Shown in pieces: positions 1-11,310 of a stretch of 56,683 nt of DNA. The stretch covers positions 1 to 56,683 of the forward strand of contig JAAZVP010000013.1 in NCBI GenBank assembly GCA_018623495.1, read 5' to 3'. This DNA is from Halothiobacillus sp. (GTDB taxonomy: Bacteria; Pseudomonadota; Gammaproteobacteria; JAAZVP01). The number at the start of each line of letters is the position of its first letter. The first letter of the stretch is position 1. The notes beneath the pieces were generated by a model that was given only the letters and a program-made list of their open reading frames with translations, did not search any database and was not told where the DNA came from. The position numbers and the translations under genes were made by a program.

Positions 1-204
1 GCGACGAACGGATTGAAGCCGACACGTCTTAATCCCTTCTTCTTCAGGTCAGGTATTCGGGCGACCATCCAAGAAGAAATCAAGACCGCAATCTCGGTCT
101 TAATCCCTTCTTCTTCAGGTCAGGTATTCGGGCGGAGGAGCTGGAGAAAGCGTCTCGCCTCTTGGGGGTCTTAATCCCTTCTTCTTCAGGTCAGGTATTC
201 GGGC
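1..204 (-). CRISPR. CRISPR array, leader-proximal end (3 repeats, runs off left edge)
   Basis: Three identical 37-bp repeats lie at 26-62, 97-133 and 168-204, separated by two 34-bp spacers (63-96, 134-167). Positions 1-25 are the end of a third spacer, so the array continues to the left. Read on the minus strand the repeat ends in GGATTAAGAC, which would give an 8-nt crRNA 5' tag ATTAAGAC, typical of Cas6-processed type III arrays. The leader (205-363) and the cas operon lie to the right and point leftwards, so transcription is on the minus strand. The repeat has little internal dyad symmetry, as is common for Cas6-bound type III repeats. The newest spacer should be 134-167. Confidence 0.97.
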
Positions 205-363
205 TCCTCGTCGCTGAAAGCGCTGTTTGATCAAGCACTTGTGGAGGGGGTTGCCGTGATCCAGGGGCGTCAAGAAGTTTACGCATTGGCAGCCTGTATT
301 GGAGGTTGTCAAAGAGCATCGCGCATGGTCAGTCTAGCGCCTGCGGGGCGCGCGGCCCAAGGG
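205..363 (-). promoter_or_regulatory. CRISPR leader
   Basis: This 159-bp non-coding stretch lies between the cmr6 stop and the first repeat, where a leader is expected. On the minus strand it carries a TTGACA hexamer (312-307) that could be a -35 element. No convincing -10 lies at the standard spacing, so the array may be read from a weaker promoter or by read-through from cmr6. No open frame here resembles a gene. Confidence 0.6.
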
Positions 364-1731
364 TCATTCGCCCTTGAGCCGGCGCACGGCGTCCTTGAGG
401 GTCTTGCGCTTTTTCTTGCTCGCGCCCCAGTTGTTGCTGAAGCTGGCATCGAGGGCCTCGGCGGCCTCGCGGCGCAGTCCGTCGTCCTCCCAGCCGTCGG
501 CGGCCTGGATGAAGTCGTTGCGTTGCTGGTCGAAGGTGTCGCCAGGGGTGTAGCCCTCTTCACGCGCGGTCTCGGTGGCCGCGCGGAAGCGTTGGATGGT
601 CTCGCGGGCCTCGTATCGGGCACGCTCTTCGGGCGAGAGGTTTTCCAGTTCGCGCTGGCGCCGGGCCGCCTGGTCCTGTTCGGCGCGTTGCCGAGCCTTT
701 TCCTCGCGGGCCCGCGCGGCGCGCTGGTCGGGTTCCATGGCACCGTAGCCGAGGCTGGTCTTGGCGCCGAAGCCGAGCCACTCGAAGGCATGCCGGAAGG
801 CGGCTCCCGCGAGGGCCTGCCACTGTTGGCCCAGCTCCCGCTCGAGGCCCAGGACCCGCAGACGGGCGCGGTCGATGCGCAGGTGGAAGGTGAAACCGCT
901 GCCTGCCGGGACGGCGAGGAAGCTGATGGGGTTGGGCTGACCGGAGTCGTGGGGGCTGGCCTTGCCCTCGTAGTAGTCCTTCTGGTGGGGGGTCATGATC
1001 TCCACCATGAGGCGATCGCCGCGAACCTGGGGGAAGACATCCCAGGCCTGGAGGAGGCCGCGGAAGAGGGTGGCGCCGACTCGCTGGCCCTTTTCCGGGT
1101 CGTGACCGAAGAGCAGCTCGATGGCGGAGAAGGTCTCGTAGTCGCCGACGTCGACGGCGAACTCCCGGTCCCAACCGTGCGTATCACCCCATTCGCCGCT
1201 GGCCAGTTCCTCGGCGGCGGTTCGGAGCACGCCCTTGACGCCGCTGGCCGGCAGGTAGGGCAGGCCGTGGGGGTCGAGGAAGGCGAAGCCGTTTTCCAGC
1301 GGGTGCTCGTTGCCCATGCCGGTGACGAAGGGGGCGATGCCCACGCCGTCGACCGTGAGCCGGTCGGCTTCCGGGACGGCGGCGATGAGCGCGTCCTGGC
1401 GCTCGGCCAGGGCGGTCATGCGCTGCCGGTCACTCGCATTGAGCGGGGTGATGGTATCCCAGGCATTGCGCGCGGCGGAGTCGTTCTTTTCCCAGAGGGT
1501 TTCCTTGGCGAAGCGGTCGATGGCCGCGTCCATGCCCTGCGCGTCGAGGGTCGCGCTCACGTCCTGGGCCTTTGGGCTCCTGCGGGAAGCCATCTTTTCA
1601 ACGGCCTGTTCCTGGTCCCGGCGCGCGGTCCAGATGGGCAGGTACATGCCGAAGCGCATGCCGGGGGAGGCTTCCTGCAGGAGGGGGCCGAAGTGCTTGC
1701 CGAGGTAGTCGGGTACGGCGGCTCGGGGCAT
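364..1731 (-). CDS. cmr6: Type III-B CRISPR RAMP protein Cmr6, with C-terminal extension
   Basis: The 455-aa protein is the RAMP subunit at the head of the Cmr effector backbone. The RAMP signature region SGVKGVLR is near residues 163-170 and the Gly-rich loop GFGAKTSLGYG near 320-330. The family fold appears to end at about residue 333. Residues 334-455 form a charged Glu/Arg/Ala-rich, probably helical extension ending in a Lys/Arg-rich stretch, which makes the protein long for the family. The ATG at 1731 was chosen because only one base separates it from the cmr5 stop, and upstream codons of this frame are a shadow of cmr5. It is the last gene of the operon, next to the leader. Confidence 0.93.
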   Translation of the reverse strand: MPRAAVPDYLGKHFGPLLQEASPGMRFGMYLPIWTARRDQEQAVEKMASRRSPKAQDVSATLDAQGMDAAIDRFAKETLWEKNDSAARNAWDTITPLNASDRQRMTALAERQDALIAAVPEADRLTVDGVGIAPFVTGMGNEHPLENGFAFLDPHGLPYLPASGVKGVLRTAAEELASGEWGDTHGWDREFAVDVGDYETFSAIELLFGHDPEKGQRVGATLFRGLLQAWDVFPQVRGDRLMVEIMTPHQKDYYEGKASPHDSGQPNPISFLAVPAGSGFTFHLRIDRARLRVLGLERELGQQWQALAGAAFRHAFEWLGFGAKTSLGYGAMEPDQRAARAREEKARQRAEQDQAARRQRELENLSPEERARYEARETIQRFRAATETAREEGYTPGDTFDQQRNDFIQAADGWEDDGLRREAAEALDASFSNNWGASKKKRKTLKDAVRRLKGE

Positions 1732-1732
1732 G

Positions 1733-2086
1733 TCACGCTCCTCCCTTTTCGCGGGCCGGGGCCACCTGGCGCAGCCACTTGAGCCAGGCGAAGGCCTCGC
1801 GGTTGACGTCGCGGAACTGGGCCGGGGTGGCGGCGAGCAGGCTTTCCATGAAGGGCTCGAAGTGCGCGCTCTCGATCCAGTCGAATCGGCCGTCCAGCCA
1901 GCGGCGCAGCTGCCGGGCAACGTCCTCGCTTTCCCGCCCCTTGTCATGGCAGAAGGCGAGGACCTGCATCAGGCCGCTGTTGCTGATCAGCGCGGGCAGG
2001 GCCTTGGCGGCCTTGACGTGGGCGTCGGTGTAACCGTTGGCGGCGTCCCAGGCGTTCCTGGCGCGTTTCTGGTCGATGGTTTCCAT
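1733..2086 (-). CDS. cmr5: Type III-B CRISPR small subunit Cmr5
   Basis: The 117-aa, mainly helical protein fits Cmr5, the small subunit that lines the target-RNA side of the Cmr complex. The family-like N-terminus (METIDQKRARNAW, then an Ala/Lys-rich helix) and the LISNSGLMQVLAF segment, comparable to the conserved IxxNGLxxTLAF region, support the call. It sits between cmr4 and cmr6, the canonical order. The ATG at 2086 lies 14 bp after the cmr4 stop with GGAGA-like sequence before it. Small size and operon position make other identities unlikely. Confidence 0.92.
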   Translation of the reverse strand: METIDQKRARNAWDAANGYTDAHVKAAKALPALISNSGLMQVLAFCHDKGRESEDVARQLRRWLDGRFDWIESAHFEPFMESLLAATPAQFRDVNREAFAWLKWLRQVAPAREKGGA

Positions 2087-2100
2087 GGCGGTGTTTCTCC

Positions 2101-4143
<2,043 letters not shown>

Positions 4144-4151
<8 letters not shown>

Positions 4152-7128
4152 CGGTGGTCTCTCCTTGTTCGCTCTGCTGTTTGGGGCGGTCGTCGGCGCG
4201 GCCTTCGCGGGCGAGGAATTCGGCGGTCGACAGCAGGTTGGCCAGCCGGTCGAGGGGGTGGTCGTCTGCGAGGACGAATGTGGCCAGCTTGTCGGTCAGG
4301 ACGGGGATTTTGTGGGCATCGTGGGCGGTTTTGCGCTCGTACTGGCGGTCGAACTGGTAAGCCAGCAGCCCGGCGAGCATGTCGGCCGGCGGGCGGTCGG
4401 GCAGGGTGCCCAGCCAGTGCAGGCTGTGGTAGACGGCGCGCCGGGAGACGGCCGGGTCGGCGAGGAACGCGACCAGCTGTTCCAGCAACGGCATGGCATC
4501 CCACTTGGCCGTGAACTCGAGGTCACCGCCGCTGCGCTTGACGATCGCCAGGGTGAAGGCATCCCGCCCGGCGTTCTTGGCGGCCTTTTCGGCGGCGTCC
4601 AGCGCCCGGCGCACGGCGTTGAGCGGCGCCTGGTGGTGGGCGATGACGGCGCCGGCGGAGGCGGTGGCGTTCTCGCCCATCATCCGCATCAGTTGCCCGC
4701 GCAAAAAGGCGAAGCCGTTGGCCAGGGCCAGTTTCCGCTCACGGGTGACCGTCTTCCAGTCGCTCACTTTGCCGCGGCCGCTGTAGGCCTCGCGCAGGCG
4801 GGCCATGGCGGGCAGCAGGTGCGTTACCGGCAGCATGGCGAGCACGTCGTCGCCGCCGGCGTAGAGCAGGCGGCCGGGGTGCTCGCGTTCGATGACCTCG
4901 GGTACCACGTGCAGGGTGAAGTCGTTGAGGGCCGCGGAGATGGCCATGTGCCGGCCGGGCGAGAGGGCGCGCTTCTGTTCGCCGTAGGCGTGGATGGCGG
5001 CGTGGCCCTCGGCCAGCCGGTCGAAACCGGCCTGGACGTCCGGGTGGAAGCTCTCGCGGTAGGTGATGGCGTGCGCCGGGTCGCCGCCGAGGATGCGGCC
5101 CATGTGGTCGCCGTCCAGCATCAGCAGGGCGTAGTAGGCCTCGGGTTGCTCGCCGAGCAGGCCCTTTACGCTGTCGCGGGCCTGGTCGAGGGCGCTTTCG
5201 TCGTCCGATTCGGCGGCGGCTTCGAGCAGGCCGGGCAGGCGGCGGACGGTGTCGAAGTCGCCGCGGTTGCGCGCCAGGTGGGCCAGTCGGCGCGGCAGGG
5301 GGACGGTGTTCGCCTTGGCGAGCTGGGCGTCCAGCGACCCTTCGATGCGGTTGTCGGCGTCCTCGAGCCAGCCCTCGAGCTGGCCCGCCAGGGCCATGGT
5401 GTGGGTGGAGACGACGAAGCGGGGCACGGTGTTCTTGTCCATGCCCAGTGCCTCGGCCACCTCGGCGGCGAACAGGCTCGGCCAGAGCCGCTTGAGGGCG
5501 GGCAGGGCGGCGAGGTGCTCGCCGGGCCTGGCCCAGGCCGGGCGCCTGGCCGCCACGCGGTTCCAGAGGGTGTCGGCGTCCTTGCCGGGGTAGGCGTGCA
5601 GGTCCTCGTCGTCCAGGGCCAGGCGCTCGGCCTCGCCGGTCAGCGAGCAACGCCAGCCCTCCTCGCGCACCTGGGCGAAGGGGCGTGCGGCCTTGGCAGC
5701 GGCCAGCACCCGGTCGGCCAGGTCATGCACGGCCGGGTAGAGCACGCCGGGGTTGGGCGAAAAGAAGCGCAGGCCGTCGAGCTCGATCTCGTCGGAGAGC
5801 GCCTGCCACGCCGGGGTGGCGAGAAAGCCCGGCTCGCCATCATCGGCGAAAAACGACCGCATGGCCTCGGAGAGTGCCGTGGTGTCGAGGTCGGTGTCGC
5901 GGGCGCGGTTGTTCGCCCGGACCAGGGAGAACGGCACGGCCGCCCAGTGGACCTCGGGAAAGCCGTCGAGCTGGGTGCGCATCTGGCGATAGGCCCGCGC
6001 GCCGGGGTCGTCGTCGCCGATTTCCTCGAGCAGGGTTTCCACGACCCGCTCGCCCTGGTCTTGCAGCCATTCGCGCACCCGGTCGCGGGCCTTTTCGGCC
6101 AGTTCGGCGGCCCGGTCGGCGGGCACGGCGGCGACGAAGCGGTTGGGCAGGGCGCCGGAGAAGAGCGGGTTGGCGTCGGTCTCGCGGCTGGCCCATTCCT
6201 CGTGCCCGAACCAGTCGGCGGGCAGCCCCATTTCGTCGCGCAGCCAGAGGTCGACCTGGGGGATGCCGCGCAGGCGGGGGAAGAGGATGGCGTCGGGGCC
6301 GAGCTCCTCGCAGACCACGCACATGGTTTCCCAGGCGAGCCGCGAGAGCAGGTGGGAGCCGGCCCAGAGGTCAGAGGTGGAGCGGGCGGCGCTGATGAAG
6401 GTCTGCACCGGGCCGATGCTCATGGCCAGCAGGGCGGCCTCGCCGTTTTCGTCCCCGGCGAAGGCGCCGGCAAAGGCGGAGGTCAGGTCGAGGTGGTCCC
6501 AGATGGAGTGGTCGGGCACGCGGGTATCGGCGGGCAGCAACGGCCAGAGCAGGCCCAGCGTGCCGTTGTCCTTCTCTTCCTTCAGTTCCGGGCCGAAGCG
6601 CCAGTAGGCGAGCAGGCTGCGTTTCCAGTCGGTGTTGCCGTTGTCACCCCTGATGGTCAGCGAGCGGAAATGCTCGCGGCTGCGCTGCTTGATGTCGCCG
6701 ATCTCGGTTTCGGCCAGGCTTCCCAGGTTGAACTCCTGGCCGGTGAGCGGGTGGCGAATGAGCGGGCGTTTCGTCCAGCGCACCTGGGCGTAGTCGGCCA
6801 CGGCCAGGGTCTTTTCCTTGCCGTTACGGGTGGTGATCTCGATTTCCTGCAGTGGCCACTGCGGCCGGTCGGCGGCGGCCGCCCACCAGTCGGCGCGCTT
6901 GACGGTGCGGTGGATGGCCGCGGCGATCCGGTCGAAGGCGACGCGATCGAGGGCATCTTCACCCGGGGCGAGGTCGTCGTCGCTGCGCTCGAGCCCGAGG
7001 TCCTGGCGCAGCACCCGGGAGGTGCCGCCCTCGTGCCCGGCGGGGTCGCGCAGGAGCACCAGGGCCTTTTCCGCGGGGTCGTGCAGGCGGGCGGCGAGCT
7101 TGGTTTGCCAGAGGGGGGTCGATTCCAT
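4144..7128 (-). CDS. cas10: Type III-B Cas10/Cmr2 with HD and GGDD motifs
   Basis: The 994-aa large subunit of the Cmr complex is expected to make cyclic oligoadenylate and possibly to cut DNA when target RNA is bound. The N-terminal LHDPAEKAL (about residues 14-22) is the HD nuclease motif of Cmr2. The second Palm domain has YAGGDDVLAM with GGDD at residues 758-761, so the cyclase site is intact. A CSLTGE segment before it occupies the place of the usual zinc-finger CxxCGE but has one Cys only. The start at 7128 is chosen because AGGAGA lies 6 bases upstream; an in-frame ATG at 7146, overlapping the cmr1 stop as ATGA, is the alternative. Confidence 0.96.
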
Positions 7129-7142
7129 CGTTGTCTCCTGGG

Positions 7143-8210
7143 TCATGCCGAGGTGCGATCCAGTCCTTCTGCGTGGTCGAGGTGCGCATGAACGGTTTGC
7201 CATACCTCGCGGATGGCTCGGTCATCGGGCCGGAAGTTGCTCGTCGGGCGGACCGGCATGTGGTAGACCAGTCCACGCAACCGGCCGGCCTCGTCTTCGG
7301 TCGCGGTGAAGCGCAGGCTGTTGGGCAGTCTCAGGTTGCGCCATCCCCTCACGTCGTGGTTCGTGACGGGGTAACTGAGCCAGTGCCGGGCCTCCGGACG
7401 CGGCGCGCCTCGGCCAGTGGTAAAGCGGAACCGGGTCCGGAAGTCGATCTTCAGCTTGGCCATTGCCTGCATCAGCGCGTGCCAGTCCTCGAAGGGCTTG
7501 GTCTGCCAGACGAGTGCGCCACGCTCGTCCGCACCGATGGCATGTGCCCAGTCGGCGACGAGGGCATCCTGCCAGTCGCGCAACGGAAGGTCGGTCGATG
7601 TGCTCGAGGCGGGTTCGCCCTGCGGAACGAGCCGGAATGCGCCCCAGCCGTTACGACTCCGTCCGCCCAGCGCACCGAAGCGGTCGATCCAGGCGACCAC
7701 CCGGTCCAGCCGCTCGATCTCCCCGGCGGGTGCCGCGATGCGCAGGGTGGCGGATTCGCCGGGCTGGATGGCGGCATTGGCTTTCAGGCCGGTGCCTCGG
7801 GCCTGGCGGTCGTAGTTCAGCGGGCCATAGCCGAGGTACAGTTCGGCACCCACGGGCATGCCATTCCCGCCTTTTCCGACTTCCGGATGAAACGCCTTGG
7901 CCTCCCGGGAGCTTTCCCAGGTGGTCAGTCGACCGGTCTGCCAGCTGTCAAGACGAAGGCGAATCCTCGACCGCCGGTGGCCGCCGTCACGTTCGCCAAG
8001 CCAGGCGTTGCCGAACAGTCGGCCTTCCGCGGCGCGCATGTCGTCGATGCCGCCCGGGTCGGTGCGAAAGCCGTGTTTCTGCATCCAGGCCACCCTCCAC
8101 CACTCGCGCAGCAGATGCTTGATGGGCGGGGTGCGCCAGCGGGCGTTCTGCTCGGCGTCACCGAGGAAGGCGGGGGTGAGGAAGGTGAGTCGGTAGCTAC
8201 GCGTTTCCAT
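7143..8210 (-). CDS. cmr1: Type III-B CRISPR RAMP protein Cmr1
   Basis: The 355-aa RAMP protein is the Cas7-group subunit that, with Cmr6, binds the 3' region of the crRNA. The N-terminal FLTPAFLGDAEQNARWRTPPIKHLLREWW is family-typical: a RAMP strand followed by a helix, given here in two parts, FLTPAFLGDAE and RTPPIKHLLREWWR. The FGALGGRSRNGWGAF segment near residue 200 is the G-rich loop. The stop overlaps an upstream in-frame ATG of cas10 as ATGA. The 75-bp gap to the upstream csx1 gene is the second-largest in the operon. Length is normal. Confidence 0.94.
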   Translation of the reverse strand: METRSYRLTFLTPAFLGDAEQNARWRTPPIKHLLREWWRVAWMQKHGFRTDPGGIDDMRAAEGRLFGNAWLGERDGGHRRSRIRLRLDSWQTGRLTTWESSREAKAFHPEVGKGGNGMPVGAELYLGYGPLNYDRQARGTGLKANAAIQPGESATLRIAAPAGEIERLDRVVAWIDRFGALGGRSRNGWGAFRLVPQGEPASSTSTDLPLRDWQDALVADWAHAIGADERGALVWQTKPFEDWHALMQAMAKLKIDFRTRFRFTTGRGAPRPEARHWLSYPVTNHDVRGWRNLRLPNSLRFTATEDEAGRLRGLVYHMPVRPTSNFRPDDRAIREVWQTVHAHLDHAEGLDRTSA

Positions 8211-8285
8211 GTCGTTCTTCCGTCCGGGTCGAGTCGGTTGTCAGGGTGGCACGCGGGTCGAGGCCGTTGGCCACCGGCAAGCTTG

Positions 8286-9494
8286 TCAGTTTCCCAGGTG
8301 GTCGAGTGCTTCCCGCAGGGTGCGGGTCAGCCGGTCAGGATTCTTCATGACGTTCTGCAGGGGGCGGTAGTTGGGGGGTGTGCCGTGGGCCAGGGCATTG
8401 CGCAACTGGTTGAGCGTGCGGAAGGCCTGGCTCCGGCGGTCGGGGAGGCGCTCACTCCGGCTGTTCTCTCGCAGTTGCTCGGCGATGGCCTGCCGGGTCC
8501 GCTGGTCGAGGGCGTCTTCGTGGTCGTCCTCGCAGGCGCGGGTGACCAGGGCCTCGTAACCGAGGGTGGCGCTGCGCTGGTAGTCGCCCCGTTCCAGGGC
8601 CAGGATCGCCAGCCTCCGTTGCTGGCTCGAGAGGGGGCCGCGGCGGGCCCACTGGAGTCGGTCCAGCAGCCGCCGGCGGAACAGTTCGCTGGCATCGGCG
8701 AGCGGGCGTTCCAGTTCGGGCAGCAGCGTCTGCAACTGGCGAACGGCGTCGGGGATGTTCATGGTCGCTTCGAAGAAAGCCGCGCGGCGCAGGCAGTCGG
8801 CCTTGTCGGCGGGTAGCCCGTCGGCTTCCAGCAGCGGGGCGAAGATGCCGTAGTCGCCACTGGCATCGAAGCGTTCCAGGGCGGTGACCCAGGCGTGCAC
8901 CGCGTGCAGGCCGTCGAGGCGCAGGACCGGGGTGGTCCCGTCGCGGGTCATGTCGAGGGCGCCGTACCAGAGGCCGTCGACTTCCAGGCGCTCGATGCCT
9001 TCGAGCATGAAGGCGGAGAGGAAGCCGATCATGCCGAGGTGGCGGAATCCGTGGGTGAGGTCGAGGCTGACCCGCCGAGAGCTCCCGGTTTCCGCCGCCA
9101 TGGTCTCGAGGATGTCGATCTGTTCGTCGACGTCGCGGGCGAAGGGGATGAGGTGGGCGCTCACCCGGCTGCCGAGGGCGCGGGCGAGCACCTCGCCGAT
9201 CCGGTCGACCAGGTCCTGGTCCACGGTGCCGGCGATTTCCGCTTCCATTACCTCGAGGCGCAGGGCCTCTTCTTCGTTGGCCTCGACGTGGTTCTCCAGC
9301 AACACGCCCCACATGCTGCCGGCGGTGCCGAGGACCACCAGGCTGTCGGGGGCGAGGTAATCGGCCAGGGCGAGGCCGAAGAAGGGCGTGAGTCGCTCGC
9401 TGTCGTCGGGGAAGTGGTAGGTCGCGGGCCGATAGCCGGCGTCGAGGTGGGGCAGGCCGCGGCCCAGGAAGGTGATCAGCGTGTGGTTGGTCAT
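8286..9494 (-). CDS. csx1: CARF-HEPN ribonuclease, Csx1/TM1812 family
   Basis: The 402-aa protein has an N-terminal CARF domain with the DxTHGFR signature (DLTHGFR, residues 145-151), which binds cyclic oligoadenylate. Its C-terminal HEPN domain has the R-x4-H catalytic motif (RNALAH, residues 365-370). Family knowledge: such proteins are non-specific RNases switched on by the second messenger made by Cas10. Both the sensor signature and the RNase motif are intact. It lies within the cmr operon, 83 bp after cas6 and 75 bp before cmr1, so it should be co-expressed with the effector. The ATG at 9494 begins a normal Rossmann-type strand (LITFLGRG). Confidence 0.93.
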   Translation of the reverse strand: MTNHTLITFLGRGLPHLDAGYRPATYHFPDDSERLTPFFGLALADYLAPDSLVVLGTAGSMWGVLLENHVEANEEEALRLEVMEAEIAGTVDQDLVDRIGEVLARALGSRVSAHLIPFARDVDEQIDILETMAAETGSSRRVSLDLTHGFRHLGMIGFLSAFMLEGIERLEVDGLWYGALDMTRDGTTPVLRLDGLHAVHAWVTALERFDASGDYGIFAPLLEADGLPADKADCLRRAAFFEATMNIPDAVRQLQTLLPELERPLADASELFRRRLLDRLQWARRGPLSSQQRRLAILALERGDYQRSATLGYEALVTRACEDDHEDALDQRTRQAIAEQLRENSRSERLPDRRSQAFRTLNQLRNALAHGTPPNYRPLQNVMKNPDRLTRTLREALDHLGN

Positions 9495-9577
9495 CGGTCC
9501 TCCGCCGTCACGGAATCGGTCCGTCGTTGGTGTTACGCCCCGGAGGGGCATGTCCCTGTCCGCGGAAAGGCGCGGAT

Positions 9578-10552
9578 CTAGCGGGTTTCGATCAGCCGGT
9601 ACTGCCCGAGCCCCATGGTGGCGTTGGCGCCGGCGTGGACCCACTGGCCGATCCAGAGATAGGGCCAGAGGGTTTCCAGGTCCGGGTGCTCGAGCTGCAT
9701 CCACCCCACGACGCCGCCGGCCTTGAGTTTCCGTCGCTGGCGGGCGGAGTAGCGGGTCTGCTCCTGCCAGTCCAGGTCGCCTTGCGCGGGGATTTCCCGG
9801 GCGAGGGCGTTGAGCGACTTGAAGTCGCGCTCGAGCTCGGTTTCCCCGTGAAAGTAGGTGAGCAGCGACAGCCTTCGGAGGAGGTTGGCGAACAGGTCGC
9901 CGGGCCCGAATTCGGCCGGGCCCAGCAGGCGCCCCTGGCGTTTTACCCGGACCGGGGTTTGCAGGTGGAGGAGCACGCTGCCGGGCGCCGGGGGCGGCTC
10001 GGGCACGCGGGCCGGAATCGCTCGGGGGCGTGTTCCGCCGGTGGCGATCGTCTGCCAGTCGGGGGTGCCCGGGTCGAGGCACTGCTTCAGCTCGTTGAGC
10101 TGGTATCGATGCCCGCCGATGCCCCGGCGCCCGGCGGCTGCCCTCGACAAGGCGTTACTGAAAATATCGAGGTGATGAGTGGCGCGGCCGACCAGGGTAA
10201 AGGCCAGTTCCACCGGTTCGCCGGCACGCAACTCGCCCGGCCCCGGCCGCAGCACGAATGGGTGCGGCGCGTTGGGGTATTTGCGCATCCGTGTGGCGCC
10301 GGGCGGTGGCGGGGTCTCGAAGAAGTAAGGGTAGAGACACCGGTGCAGCAGCGGGCAGCCCGCGCACTGCGGCTGGCCGGTGACGCAGACGGCGTCGCGC
10401 AGTGCCTTGCCGAGTGCCCCGCGCCAGGCAGAGCCCGGGAACGCCAGGTTCCCTCGACCCGCCCTGATCGGCTGAAAGTCGGCCCGGTAATGGCCAATGG
10501 CGAGGGGGATTGAGGCGGCGTCGAGGCTCATCCGTGTGTCGTCGCGTTCCAT
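9578..10552 (-). CDS. cas6: CRISPR pre-crRNA endoribonuclease Cas6
   Basis: The 324-aa protein would cut the 37-base repeat to leave the ATTAAGAC tag. It belongs to the Cas6 group with an N-terminal Cys cluster (C56, C63, C66, C72, then LYPYFFE). It ends with the RAMP Gly-rich loop in GANATMGLGQYRL. It is the first gene of the cas operon. The ATG at 10552 was chosen as the first in frame; a second ATG at 10531 is possible, and neither has a clear Shine-Dalgarno sequence. The 217-bp region upstream separates it from a divergent gene and should hold the operon promoter. Confidence 0.92.
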   Translation of the reverse strand: MERDDTRMSLDAASIPLAIGHYRADFQPIRAGRGNLAFPGSAWRGALGKALRDAVCVTGQPQCAGCPLLHRCLYPYFFETPPPPGATRMRKYPNAPHPFVLRPGPGELRAGEPVELAFTLVGRATHHLDIFSNALSRAAAGRRGIGGHRYQLNELKQCLDPGTPDWQTIATGGTRPRAIPARVPEPPPAPGSVLLHLQTPVRVKRQGRLLGPAEFGPGDLFANLLRRLSLLTYFHGETELERDFKSLNALAREIPAQGDLDWQEQTRYSARQRRKLKAGGVVGWMQLEHPDLETLWPYLWIGQWVHAGANATMGLGQYRLIETR

Positions 10553-10769
10553 GTTTGCGGTCCGATTGAAGTTAACACAAGAATTCGTGACGTTGGGATG
10601 ACCCTCGCCTTCACGATGACCAACGCGGTGCAGGGGGTGTCGATCGGCAAGCTTGCGAGCCCCCGATCGCGCCCCTGGACCCGATGGGCGCAATACCCCG
10701 AGCCTGCCAATGAGCGGGCAAACTGGTAGACTGGGGCCCCTTTCCAAGCCTCTTTCGAGAAACGTCGTC

Positions 10770-11111
10770 ATGGCAGATCCCGTCAAGCGCGTCGAGTCCC
10801 TCGACACCCCCGTACTGGATACGGCAACCCAGGACCTGGTCGCCCTGGGTGCAGCGATCTCGATGGGTTGTTCGTCGATGACCCACGAGCTGGTCAGTGC
10901 CCTGCGGGCGCGCGGGCTCACCGAGGAGCAGATCCTCGAGGTGGTCGACGTGGCCCAGAACGTGCGGGACGAGGCGGCGCAGCGCTCCCAGGCGCTGATC
11001 GCCGCGGCGGTTCGCTGCGAGTCGGAGTCCTGTTGCCTGCAGGAGCGGGTGAACAAGGCGCGCGAGGGCAGTGGTTGCGGTGATTCGGGGGGCTGCTGCG
11101 GCGGGTCCTGA
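10770..11111 (+). CDS. Small AhpD/carboxymuconolactone decarboxylase-like protein with Cys-rich tail
   Basis: The 113-aa protein has a helical core (DLVALGAAISMGCSSMTHEL, then GLTEEQILEVVDVAQ) resembling the CMD/AhpD fold, in which a CxxC...H unit does thiol redox chemistry. Here only the first Cys of that unit is kept (CSSM). The last 40 residues add six further Cys in CESESCC and a CGDSGGCCGGS tail, suggesting metal or metalloid binding; this is inference. It is divergent from the cas operon and stands alone, with 199 bp before the next gene. It is not recognised as part of CRISPR. Function is unassigned. Confidence 0.65.
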   Translation: MADPVKRVESLDTPVLDTATQDLVALGAAISMGCSSMTHELVSALRARGLTEEQILEVVDVAQNVRDEAAQRSQALIAAAVRCESESCCLQERVNKAREGSGCGDSGGCCGGS

Positions 11112-11310
11112 TCCCGCATCCCGAGGCGCGCGGGCATCGCTGGCGGTCGGGCCGGCGGTGAGCCGGGCATCCCTCCCGGGCCGGAGTCCGGGGGTGGGCG
11201 TTGCCCCGGTTTCCGGGTTCCCGCGCGACCACTCCCGGGCGGTTCGCTTGCGGTAGCGTCTCCGGTTCGTCTCCTGCCCGTTCCGGTCTCCCGTCGCGGT
11301 GGATTCCAAC

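Noticed and set aside
205-363. Possible small gene in the CRISPR leader
   Set aside because: No frame has a ribosome-binding site or protein-like composition, and the position fits a leader.
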